Below, piece by piece: positions 8,850 through 16,561 of a DNA stretch of 17,500 nucleotides. Below the pieces are notes generated by a model. The model saw only the letters and a list, made by a program, of their open reading frames with translations, searched no databases and was not told the DNA's origin. Positions within the stretch are counted from its first letter, which is position 1; the number at the start of each line of letters is the position of its first letter. Source of the DNA: Agrocybe praecox (lineage: Eukaryota; Basidiomycota; Agaricomycetes; Agaricales; Agrocybaceae); NCBI GenBank assembly GCA_964017145.1, contig CAXHKQ010000015.1, positions 1-17,500 on the forward strand. The letters are read 5' to 3'. A program made the translations under genes and the position numbers.

Positions 8850-9535
8850 TCGCCCACTCTGTTCAATGCCGGAACCCCTCACCCTCAGCTCAGCTCATGC
8901 TTCCTTGTTGCCATGAAGGATGATTCTATTGAGGACATCTATGATACATTAAAGACTCTGCTATGATTAGCAAGACTGCGGGAGGAATTGGCTTGAACAT
9001 TCATAACATTCGTGCCACCGGGTACGTTTTTGTTTGTGATACAATTTACTGACAATTCGATGCTTACTGGCCTATGATTTATTAGATCATATATCGCAGG
9101 CACCAATGGGTATTTGAATGGTATCGTACCGATGTTGCGAGTGCATGAAGCCACTGCTCGTTACGTGGATCAAGGAGGCAACAAGCGTCCAGGTGCATTT
9201 GCCATCTACCTCGAGCCATGGCACACAGATGTCTTTGAATTCCTTGACTTACGCAAGAATCACGGGAAGGAGGAAGTTCGCTCTCGCGACTTGTTCTACG
9301 CCCTTTGGATCAATGACCTCTTGTAAGTTATGGATTATTTATTGGTTGCCTGACCGTTTTTAACGGAGTTTACAGCGTGAAGCGCGTCGAAGCTAACAAG
9401 AACTGGTCTTTGTTCTGCCCAAGCAAGGCGCCCAATCTGCACAAAGTTTACGGCACCGAGTTTGAGGCCTTGTATATCAAATACGAGGCTGAAGGACGTG
9501 CTCGCAAGGTCGTCCCTGCTCAGAAGCTGTGATAT

Positions 9536-9629
9536 CAGCCATAGCAGTCACATTTCTATATGAATATTGGTAGCTGCCCAACACTATGATACATCCAGAA
9601 TGGTACTTGCCTGGCCTGGTAGTTGCCAG
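9536..9629 (+). repeat. Left TIR of transposon copy 2
   Basis: Begins CAGCCATAGCAGTC. It corresponds to the 2296-2389 arm of copy 1. Confidence 0.85.
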
Positions 9630-10331
9630 ACTCCTCTGCTTCACTGCATATATGGTTGACTGGTCATGTGCTGTGACTAGTTGTTACTGATTGCATCAAA
9701 ATACAAAAGCATGACTTTTTGCTTGCCTCTATTTATATATTCAGGGTCCACTGCCACAATTTTATGGCCTCAAATACAAACAAATAATAAATATGCTATG
9801 ATCAGCCACCAACACACCCAAACACCAAACAACTTGGAACTTAAGTGATGTCACACCCAAGTACTTTAATAAGGCAAGTGAACTTTGGACTTTGAGGTTT
9901 TAGCATAAAGGCCCATCAACACATAATGATGGCAACTAAGACAAGACCAAATAAGATCAAATCTATTTTTAGAACAGATTTATTTTTAGCCCGATCTATT
10001 TTTAGAACATTTTACATATTTGGATAGATCAAGCCTAAAATGGTATAGTACGCATTTTTTGATGATTTTAGAACAAATATTTGGCCCTGTACAAATATTT
10101 TGATTATTTATTTTGATTTGTATCCGGCTTTCTGCGGATATTTTGCGTTTTGTGGCTGAACCATGGATGATTATGTAATAAAAAATATTTAGCATAGCTT
10201 TTGAATTTTTCTCTACAACTTTATTTTTTGGTGGCTGTGCACCAGATCACATGACTTTCACCTGACTATAGGTGGCTGTGCACTCTATCACATGACTATC
10301 ACATGATAATAGACATATACATGAAGTTGGA

Positions 10332-10426
10332 CTGGCAACTGCCAGGCCAGGCAAGTACCATTCTGGATGTATCATAGTGTTGGGCAGATACCAATGCATC
10401 ATATATAAAAAGGACTGCTATAGGTG
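10332..10426 (-). repeat. Right TIR of transposon copy 2
   Basis: Ends CTATAGGTG. It corresponds to the 1499-1593 arm of copy 1. Confidence 0.85.
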
Positions 10427-10644
10427 GGCATGAAGCCTATTGCTTCATCCTCATCATGGCCGTGTGCGTACACTGCCGTCGTCACCGCTGTGCCTACGTC
10501 GCTGTCGTGGTCATTGTGTGCTTACACTGCCATTGTCGTCGTGTCCGTTGTGTTATCAAGCAACCACTCACGTCCCTATCCAGGGGAGGCAGTGGTCAAG
10601 TGGTGGAGGGAAGGTGAGGAAGGAGATGCCGGCGGGTAGGCGTG
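10427..10644 (+). repeat. Host repeat, unit 2 (complete, ~218 bp)
   Basis: Head 10431-10596 matches 17030-17195 over 166 bp with 12 substitutions, all transitions and no indels. Tail 10597-10644 matches the inverted piece at 2390-2455. Head and tail are therefore each present twice, and a tail-to-head junction is interrupted at both ends: by the 891-bp transposon on the left and by the LTR element on the right. An open frame across it gives Ala/Val/Ser-rich sequence from GTC/GTT-type triplets; I do not think it is a gene. Confidence 0.75.
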
Positions 10645-11108
10645 TGTCAGGGCAACACTAAGATCAGTGTGACAAGGCCACCAACAAAGACAAAGCAAGA
10701 GAGAGAGAGAGAGAGAGAGAGAGATGAAGAGAGAGAGAGAGAGACACTCAATGGTTCTAAGAGATCACACCAATGATAGTGGATATCCTAAGAGATTGAA
10801 GCTGGGGCTACAGCTACATACATGTCTAGTATATATACCCTACAGCTATTCTAGAATATTCCTCTATGATATCATAGAAGGGAATGATGAGTAAGGCAAT
10901 GACATCATAAAGAAAGTAAAAGAATGATGTGGAATGATGTAGAATGAATGAGGCTGTGCTCATGGGAAATCAAGTGATAAGTATCTAATCAAATGATAAT
11001 CAAGAGATAATCAAAGATATGAAACAGATAAGATATCTACACATCTACAAAAGGGAAAAATGCGAAATAAATATAGAAAAATAAGGGAAAATAAGGGAAA
11101 CCCTGACA
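10645..11108 (-). repeat. 3' LTR of the chromovirus (464 bp)
   Basis: TGTCAGGG...CCCTGACA ends. Contains (GA)n runs, a TATATATA (10830-10837) and the 11-nt self-primer sequence (10793-10803), as in the other LTR. Confidence 0.96.
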
Positions 11109-11121
11109 TCACCCCCTCTCT
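11109..11121 (-). other. Polypurine tract
   Basis: On the minus strand AGAGAGGGGGTGA immediately precedes the 3' LTR, the position where plus-strand DNA synthesis is primed. It lies inside the last codons of pol, whose TGA stop directly touches the LTR. Confidence 0.8.
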
Positions 11122-13247
11122 AAGGCACATTTCCCGCAATGTGCACATGTATGACTGAGTTTGGAGGGTTTCAGAGGAGGTGGAGGTTCAGTAAAATTAA
11201 TTAGAGGAGAAAATGAAAGTGTATCAAAAGTTAAGGCAGAAATCTTTCTGGGAGCAGCTGGGTGTTTTGCATGGAATTCCTTGATTGATTTAGCTGCCCT
11301 CTTCAGATTTTCAGCAGGTTCCCAAGTACTTTCTTCATTTGGGTAGTTTTTCCATTTCACCAAGTACTGCAGCTTATTTCTGAATAATCTGCTGTCCTTG
11401 ATGTAATCAACTTCCCATTCAGGGTTTTCTCCTTTGATAACTGGTGGAGGTCTGGAAGGGGGCTTTCTACCAACTGGATCAGGATGATGAGGCATGAGCT
11501 TGACCACATTGAATACAGGATGGATCTTCATGGTAGAAGGCAATTTCAATTCATAGGCATTTGGACCAACAACTTTGGTGATCTTGTATGGTCCATATCT
11601 TTTGTCCTCCAATTTCTTGGAAGGCCTATCAGTCTTCAAGTCCTTGCCATCTAGCCAAACCATGTCTCCAACCTTATACTCAGTAGGTGCACCTCTGTGT
11701 CTATCATAGAATTTGGCCATATCATCAGCAGCCTTTTTGAGGGCAGACTCTGCTTCTTTTCTGGCCTCTTCCATGTTTTTCACAAAGGTATCTACAGTGT
11801 CTATCTTGCTGTCTCTAAGGGGTTCTGTGCCCATCCTGGGATGTCTACCATTATTGAGCATGAAGGGTGTTTGCCTAGTGGATGCTTGAACTCTGTTGTT
11901 GTAGGAGAATTCAGCTAAGGACAACCATTCTACCCAGTCATCTTGTCTATGGTTTATGAAGAGCCTGAGGTATTGTTCTACTTCTTGATTTACCCTCTCA
12001 GTTTGACCATCAGTCTGAGGGTGATAGGCTGTAGATGAAGCAGTCTGAATACCTAATAAGGAGTTGAGCTCTTTCATAAACTTGGAGACAAACTGGGGAC
12101 CTCTATCACAGATTATTTTGATGGGTAGACCATGCAGTTTCCAGACATAGTCCCTGTAGAGCTTAGCAGTACCTTCAGATGTGACCTCATCTGTGGTAGG
12201 TATGATATGGATCATCTTGCTAAGCCTATCTACAACTATCATAATGGCATTGTACCCTTGACACTCAGGTAATCCAGTGATAAAGTCCACAGTAATGGTT
12301 TGCCAGACATCAGAAGGAATTTCAGTAGGAGTCAGAAAGCCAACAGGCTTAGCTGGAAATGTCTTTGTCCTGTTACATCTATCACAGCTTCTAGTGTAGG
12401 CTGCAATGTAGTGAGACATTCCTGGCCACCAATGATTTCTAGAGACAAGCTCTATTGTCTTCCATTTTCCTGGATGTCCAGCAATGTAGGCATCATGATG
12501 TAGTTCCACAATTTTCCTTCTAAGATCTTTGTCTTTGGGAACATACACTTTCCCTCTGTAGAGAATAAGTCCTTGCTCTTCTGCCCATTCCTGTCCTTCT
12601 ATCTTCTTGGTTGAGGATCCCTTCAATTCCTGTACTGCCTTCACAACCTTTTCATCCATGTCCTTTGCTTCTCTGATTTTCTTAAGAAGATCAGTCTCAG
12701 GACCAGACAAAATGGTTTGCCCCTGTTTGAGAGCTTGGATTTTGAAGTAGGAAGGTTTGAGGAGAACTACATTTTCATTATCATTCTCCCCTTTCTTATG
12801 ATCTGATCTTCTTGACAGGGCATCTGGCTTTAAGGATTTTATACCAGGCCTATGATGAAGAGAAAAGTCAAATCTGGACAAAAAGAGTGACCATCTGGCC
12901 TGCCTTCTGCTTAGCTTCTGGGCAGTCATAAAGTACTCTAGATTTTTGTGGTCTGTCCAAATCTCAAAGGTATGTTGAGTCCCTTCAAGATAATGTCTCC
13001 ATTCATCTAGTGCCCTGATAATTGCCAGCATTTCCTTGTCATGAATCTCATAATTTCTTTCTACTTCAGAAAGGCTCTTAGACATAAAAGCAACAGGATG
13101 CCATTTCCCATCTGATCCTTCCTGAGATAAGACAGCCCCAGTAGCATAATCTGAGCTATCTGCTTCAACTTTATATGGCTTATTATCATCAGGAAAAACC
13201 AAAACAGGGGAGGATGTGACCTTAAGCTTTAGCTGGTCAAAGGCTTC
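11109..13247 (-). CDS. pol: Pol, C-terminal part: RNase H, integrase, chromodomain
   Basis: This continues Pol in the same frame after the TAG at 13248-13250, so an independent start is doubtful; the first Met in this stretch is at 13202. Counting from that Met, RNase H shows D15, E57 and D84 (VEADSSDYATG, HDKEMLA, IWTDHKN). Integrase has a zinc-binding H236/H243/C273/C276 domain and a DDE core at D306 (TVDFITG), D366 (CDRGPQF) and E402 (TERVNQE). A C-terminal GPY-type region (RYGPYKI, about 535) follows. A chromodomain spans about 597-650 (WEVDYI, YLVKWKNY, STWEP). Chromodomains of this lineage direct integration to heterochromatin by binding modified histone H3. The end, after about residue 650, adds a Pro-rich tail with CAHCGKC. 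The stop codon abuts the LTR. All catalytic residues are present. Confidence 0.95.
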   Translation of the reverse strand, partial: EAFDQLKLKVTSSPVLVFPDDNKPYKVEADSSDYATGAVLSQEGSDGKWHPVAFMSKSLSEVERNYEIHDKEMLAIIRALDEWRHYLEGTQHTFEIWTDHKNLEYFMTAQKLSRRQARWSLFLSRFDFSLHHRPGIKSLKPDALSRRSDHKKGENDNENVVLLKPSYFKIQALKQGQTILSGPETDLLKKIREAKDMDEKVVKAVQELKGSSTKKIEGQEWAEEQGLILYRGKVYVPKDKDLRRKIVELHHDAYIAGHPGKWKTIELVSRNHWWPGMSHYIAAYTRSCDRCNRTKTFPAKPVGFLTPTEIPSDVWQTITVDFITGLPECQGYNAIMIVVDRLSKMIHIIPTTDEVTSEGTAKLYRDYVWKLHGLPIKIICDRGPQFVSKFMKELNSLLGIQTASSTAYHPQTDGQTERVNQEVEQYLRLFINHRQDDWVEWLSLAEFSYNNRVQASTRQTPFMLNNGRHPRMGTEPLRDSKIDTVDTFVKNMEEARKEAESALKKAADDMAKFYDRHRGAPTEYKVGDMVWLDGKDLKTDRPSKKLEDKRYGPYKITKVVGPNAYELKLPSTMKIHPVFNVVKLMPHHPDPVGRKPPSRPPPVIKGENPEWEVDYIKDSRLFRNKLQYLVKWKNYPNEESTWEPAENLKRAAKSIKEFHAKHPAAPRKISALTFDTLSFSPLINFTEPPPPLKPSKLSHTCAHCGKCALERG

Positions 13248-14882
13248 CTAATGTCTAAGTCCCCATCTCCAGACTGTTCCCTTCTTTGTCAATTCATGCA
13301 GTGGCTTGGCAATGTCTGCAAAATCCTCTATGAACCTTCTGTAGAAGTTAACAAATCCCAAGAATGATTGAACATCCTTGACATTTTCAGGTTCAGGCCA
13401 TTTGGAGACTCCCTCTACCTTGACAGGATCCATCTCAATCTTGCCTTGTGAAATGATAAGTCCAAGATATTCAATCTTTTCCTTTTCAAATTCACATTTT
13501 TCTGCTTTGAGGTAGAGTTTGTTCTCTTCTAGGATTTTCAGAACCTTCTTGACTACTTCCCTATGATGTTCAAGAGTCTCAGTGAAAACCAATATGTCAT
13601 CCATGTAGACAATGACAACATTGCCATCAATGAGCTCTATGAAGATATCATTCATCATAGTTTGGAAAGTGGCAGGACTATTAGTTAAGCCAAAGAACAT
13701 GACCAGTGGTTCAAACAGCCCTCTATTGGTTCTGAAGGCTGCTTTCCATTCATCTCCTTCCTTAACTCTGACATTGTTAAATCCCCATCTGACATCCAGC
13801 TTGGTGAAGTATTTAGCTTTACTGAGTTTAGTGATTATGTCAGAGATGAGAGGCAAAGGGTAGGAGTTTTTGATGGTCATTTCATTAAGCTTTCTGTAGT
13901 CCTGAACTAGTCTAAGAGAGCCATCCTTCTTCTTGACAAAAAAGACAGGGGATGCCATAGGTGACTTAGAAGGTCTGATTCTGCCAGATTTCAGATTTTC
14001 CTCTAAAAAAGCATCAAGTTCTTTTTGCTCTTTAGGTGAAAGAGGATAAATCTTGGATCTATATGGCTCTGAACTAGGCTTCACCTCAATAGCATGATCC
14101 CAAGGCTTTCTATCTGGTAGCCTATCAAAAGATTCCTTTGAGAATACCCCTTTGAATTGATGATAATGCTTGGGGACAGCTTCTTCAAAGGATTTCTTTG
14201 GGGAATCAGCTAGTTGATGAGATTCTTCTGCCAATTTTTGGGACACAGTGGAGGTGGCATTGATGTACTGGTTCTGAGGATGTAGACAAGAGATAAAAAT
14301 TCTATCCTCAGGCTCAATATCTGAGTCAGGTGACTGATCTACAAGATCTACACCTTCATCATCAAATTGAGGAAGCTGCCTTCTTTGCACTGCAGCTATT
14401 TTTTGCCTCTTCCTCCTGGCTCTAACAACTTCCATGTGACAATCAGGTGGACATCTGAGAAATTGAACATCCCCTTTCTGCCAGTCAACATTAGGATTGT
14501 GTAGATAAAGCCAGGTGTGTCCAATAATAGCAGTTTTATCTCCTAAGTCACATATAGCAAAGGTAGCCTTTTCTGTATGGTTTTTGTAGATCATAATCAA
14601 ATCAACTTCTTCATGAATAGAGCCACTCTTGTTGAGGGTTCCATCTACATTGTAGACAGGAATGGCTCTAGGAAGTTTTCTTGTGTTTAGATTATGATAT
14701 TTCACAAAACCAGTATCCAGAAAAAGACCAGTGGCACCAGAGTCAAGCAAAGCATTTACAGAAAGCCTTTTTCCTGTATCCATTGTCTTTAGTGTAACTG
14801 ACAGATAGGTAGAGGTCTTAGGCTTGTGGTTCAGAATGTAGATTCTTTCAGGAGGAGAGGAAGAAGGTGAATCAGAGGGCAT
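13248..14882 (-). CDS. pol: Pol, N-terminal part: protease and reverse transcriptase (ends at a premature TAG)
   Basis: 545 codons including the stop. An aspartic protease motif ALLDSGATG lies at residues 45-52 (catalytic D47). The reverse transcriptase spans about 260-540, with SPVFFVKKKDGSLRLVQDYR near 311-330, the first catalytic Asp in KLDVRWGFNN (D363), and the YMDD box at 426-429, then FLGFVNFYRRFI near 507-518. It stops at GLRH-TAG; the frame then continues EAFDQLK as expected for the RT/RNase H connection. The TAG is probably a recent mutation of CAG (Gln). Upstream, the same frame is open for 17 codons back to the TAA that ends Gag. Met14882 is therefore only the first ATG, and Pol may be made as a Gag-Pol fusion. 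Confidence 0.95.
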   Translation of the reverse strand: MPSDSPSSSPPERIYILNHKPKTSTYLSVTLKTMDTGKRLSVNALLDSGATGLFLDTGFVKYHNLNTRKLPRAIPVYNVDGTLNKSGSIHEEVDLIMIYKNHTEKATFAICDLGDKTAIIGHTWLYLHNPNVDWQKGDVQFLRCPPDCHMEVVRARRKRQKIAAVQRRQLPQFDDEGVDLVDQSPDSDIEPEDRIFISCLHPQNQYINATSTVSQKLAEESHQLADSPKKSFEEAVPKHYHQFKGVFSKESFDRLPDRKPWDHAIEVKPSSEPYRSKIYPLSPKEQKELDAFLEENLKSGRIRPSKSPMASPVFFVKKKDGSLRLVQDYRKLNEMTIKNSYPLPLISDIITKLSKAKYFTKLDVRWGFNNVRVKEGDEWKAAFRTNRGLFEPLVMFFGLTNSPATFQTMMNDIFIELIDGNVVIVYMDDILVFTETLEHHREVVKKVLKILEENKLYLKAEKCEFEKEKIEYLGLIISQGKIEMDPVKVEGVSKWPEPENVKDVQSFLGFVNFYRRFIEDFADIAKPLHELTKKGTVWRWGLRH

Positions 14883-14933
14883 GATTTCTGTATCAGAATT
14901 TGAAGAGGAGGGATTGGTTTTATCACTTTCATC

Positions 14934-16055
14934 TTATAATACATTAAATCTATTCCATTGGGACATGTCTTTCACCAATGGAGCCTTTAAAAACTCTTCT
15001 GATTTATCCTTGGTTCCTTGTTCTTTCTTGATCAGTTTCCCATAAAAGTCTTTCAGCTCCTCATGGTTCATGGCATTGATGTTCACTGTAGATCTACAGT
15101 ACTCTGCCTTGTGACCAGGTTTTCTGCATTTAAAGCAAATAAAGGGCCTGACTGACTTCCATCCTGAATCTACTTCCATAGGGACCACATCTGATTGCTT
15201 TGCCTGAGACACTTGACTCCTATGATTACCAGCAAAGGAAGATGAGCTGGGGGCAGCAGGCTTGAACTGAGGCTTGTTTGAAGAAGGAGCCTTGGAAAGT
15301 GGACAAGAAGAAGAGGAAGTAGATTTGTTGAATGCTTCCATCTGTCTCCATTGCCTGTCAAGCTTGGTAGCCCAGGAAATCCAGCCATTCAGAGTTTTGG
15401 GCATCTCAGGTACACTGTAGACCTTTTCCCTGAGAGATCTGTTAAGCCCAGTCTGAAACTTCTCAACCAATGCAGCAACATTGTACCCAGTATCAGCAAC
15501 CAATTCCCTGAAGCTAGCCACATACTCATCAGCAGTTTGGCTTCCCTGCTTGAGGAGATTCACTTTGTGTCTGGCAGTGCTAGCAGGGTCTGGGTCTGCA
15601 AAGACTTCCCTGAATTCATGGACAAAATCATCCCAAAGGCCATCCTTAGGATAATCTTCATCTAAAATCTTGGTCTTCTCAAGTGCCCACTTCCCAGCAG
15701 TGCCTCCTTTCATGAAGGAGAGAGCACAAACAACTTTTTGAAAGTCATCTGTGATATTCTTTCCCCAGAAGTATAACTTGAGTTGACTGAGGAAGGCTTC
15801 TGCTTTCTGCATGGAACCATCAAAGGTTTCAGGAGGAGAGATTTTAGCAGAAGAGGAAGTGACAGCATGAGATGAAAGAACAGAGTAAACCTCTCTAGCA
15901 GCAGAGAAGAAAGGTGACTGAGTGGTGGGTGTTGTGATAGACTGTTGTTGCTGCTGTTTCAAGAGATTTAACTCCTGGGTAAGGAGAGTGATCTGGTGCA
16001 GGAGTTGCTCCACAGTGGCAGAAGGAGTGGTGATAGGTTGTGGTGTGGTGTCCAT
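14934..16055 (-). CDS. gag: Gag, capsid and nucleocapsid polyprotein
   Basis: 373 residues. An N-terminal Gln-rich coiled-coil-like stretch (about 15-38) precedes the Ty3-type retrotransposon Gag domain (about 75-235, with FLSQLKLYFWG, WALEKTK, FREVFADPDP, ADEYVASFREL). A Ser/Pro linker follows, then one CCHC zinc knuckle, CFKCRKPGHKAEYC (C307, C310, H315, C320), that would bind the genomic RNA. Gag assembles the virus-like particle in which reverse transcription takes place. The start is the first ATG in the frame, about 490 nt after the primer-binding site. The TAA at 14934-14936 is in frame with pol. No internal damage is seen. Confidence 0.94.
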   Translation of the reverse strand: MDTTPQPITTPSATVEQLLHQITLLTQELNLLKQQQQQSITTPTTQSPFFSAAREVYSVLSSHAVTSSSAKISPPETFDGSMQKAEAFLSQLKLYFWGKNITDDFQKVVCALSFMKGGTAGKWALEKTKILDEDYPKDGLWDDFVHEFREVFADPDPASTARHKVNLLKQGSQTADEYVASFRELVADTGYNVAALVEKFQTGLNRSLREKVYSVPEMPKTLNGWISWATKLDRQWRQMEAFNKSTSSSSCPLSKAPSSNKPQFKPAAPSSSSFAGNHRSQVSQAKQSDVVPMEVDSGWKSVRPFICFKCRKPGHKAEYCRSTVNINAMNHEELKDFYGKLIKKEQGTKDKSEEFLKAPLVKDMSQWNRFNVL

Positions 16056-16548
16056 AGTAGAGGCTCTCTGATGTGTGTGTGGGAGAAGCTATCTACAAAA
16101 AGTGCCCTTGAGACTATACTAGGTAACTAAAAAAAACTATATACTGGATACCCAGTTGTCATCCCAAGCACAGTGGGTCTAAACCTAGGATCACAGGGCT
16201 GACTACCTGGTATTTTCCTAGACCACCAAAGACAGAAACAGTTGGCCTGAATCTGCCCCAACAGTTGGTATCCCTATCTACAAGTTCACACACAACACAC
16301 AGCAGAGAGTGAGGAATCCAGTAGAAAGAGGGGTGTCTTGAGGAGATGTTGAAATTGGAGAGGGAGAAATGATTTAGAAGATTGGGAGGATATTGGAGGT
16401 TGAAGGGTTGGTGATGATGATAAAAATGATATAGGTGGTGAGAGGATGTGAGGGGAAATGGTAGAAAGAGGGATGAATGGATTGTTGTAGATAAATGTAG
16501 GTTGGTGTAGGTAAGGGTGAGATAGTAATTGGTGGAGTTGTCTGGGAT
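16056..16548 (-). other. Untranslated leader of the chromovirus
   Basis: Between the primer-binding site and gag. It holds no long frame in the gag sense beyond a 60-codon Thr/Pro/Ser-rich one (16556-16374) that overlaps the primer-binding site and looks like chance. A packaging signal would be expected here but cannot be seen by eye. Confidence 0.6.
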
Positions 16549-16559
16549 AGCTTCAATCT
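16549..16559 (-). promoter_or_regulatory. Primer-binding site of self-priming type
   Basis: In element sense, two bases after the 5' LTR comes AGATTGAAGCT. It is perfectly complementary over 11 nt to AGCTTCAATCT inside the LTR (16710-16720), which lies where the transcript should start. It does not begin TGG, the complement of a tRNA CCA end. Confidence 0.75.
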
Positions 16560-16561
16560 TC

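Larger units (their letters stand above)
8501..9535 (+). pseudogene. Ribonucleotide reductase large subunit, middle fragment (broken)
   Basis: Homology starts at DFSYSYFG (8501), needs a one-base shift near 8524 for [10 protein letters not shown], and continues [16 protein letters not shown] and [13 protein letters not shown] to 8685. A 126-bp insertion follows, after which [18 protein letters not shown] resumes from a second copy of the same bases. [13 protein letters not shown] keeps the first redox cysteine. A one-base deletion near 8957 breaks LKTCAMISK. Introns are 9022-9085 and 9323-9375. Exons carry [40 protein letters not shown] and [19 protein letters not shown] at 9530-9532 replaces the Trp of QKLWY, and three bases later the transposon begins. 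The N-terminal ATP-cone region and everything after QKLWY are missing. The C-terminal part is at 534-1498 on the other strand. Identification is firm; it is non-functional. Confidence 0.94.
9536..10426 (-). mobile_element. 891-bp non-autonomous DNA transposon with long TIRs, copy 2 (inverted)
   Basis: Reverse complement of 1499-2389, the same 891-bp length; I saw no mismatch in the stretches compared. Its left end interrupts the reductase gene right after the Tyr codon of QKL*Y, and its right end is followed by GGCATGAAGCC of the host repeat. The left flank (GTGATAT) and right flank (GGCATGA) do not match each other. The right flank does match the base-complement of the right flank of copy 1. 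No transposase is encoded, so mobilisation would need an enzyme from elsewhere. Confidence 0.85.

Noticed and set aside
2390..9535. Repeat-induced point mutation as the cause of the decay
   Set aside because: Stops are transitions, but contexts are mixed, several lesions are single-base deletions, and the near-identical transposons and LTRs are not mutated.
10700..10745. GA-rich runs as an independent microsatellite or CRISPR-like array
   Set aside because: They are part of both LTRs at the same length, with no spacers.
16374..16556. 60-codon frame in the retrotransposon leader
   Set aside because: Low-complexity Thr/Pro/Ser sequence overlapping the primer-binding site; not conserved retroelement protein.
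16540..16561. tRNA-type primer-binding site
   Set aside because: The bases after the LTR do not begin TGG and I could not match a tRNA 3' end, whereas an exact 11-nt match to the LTR exists.
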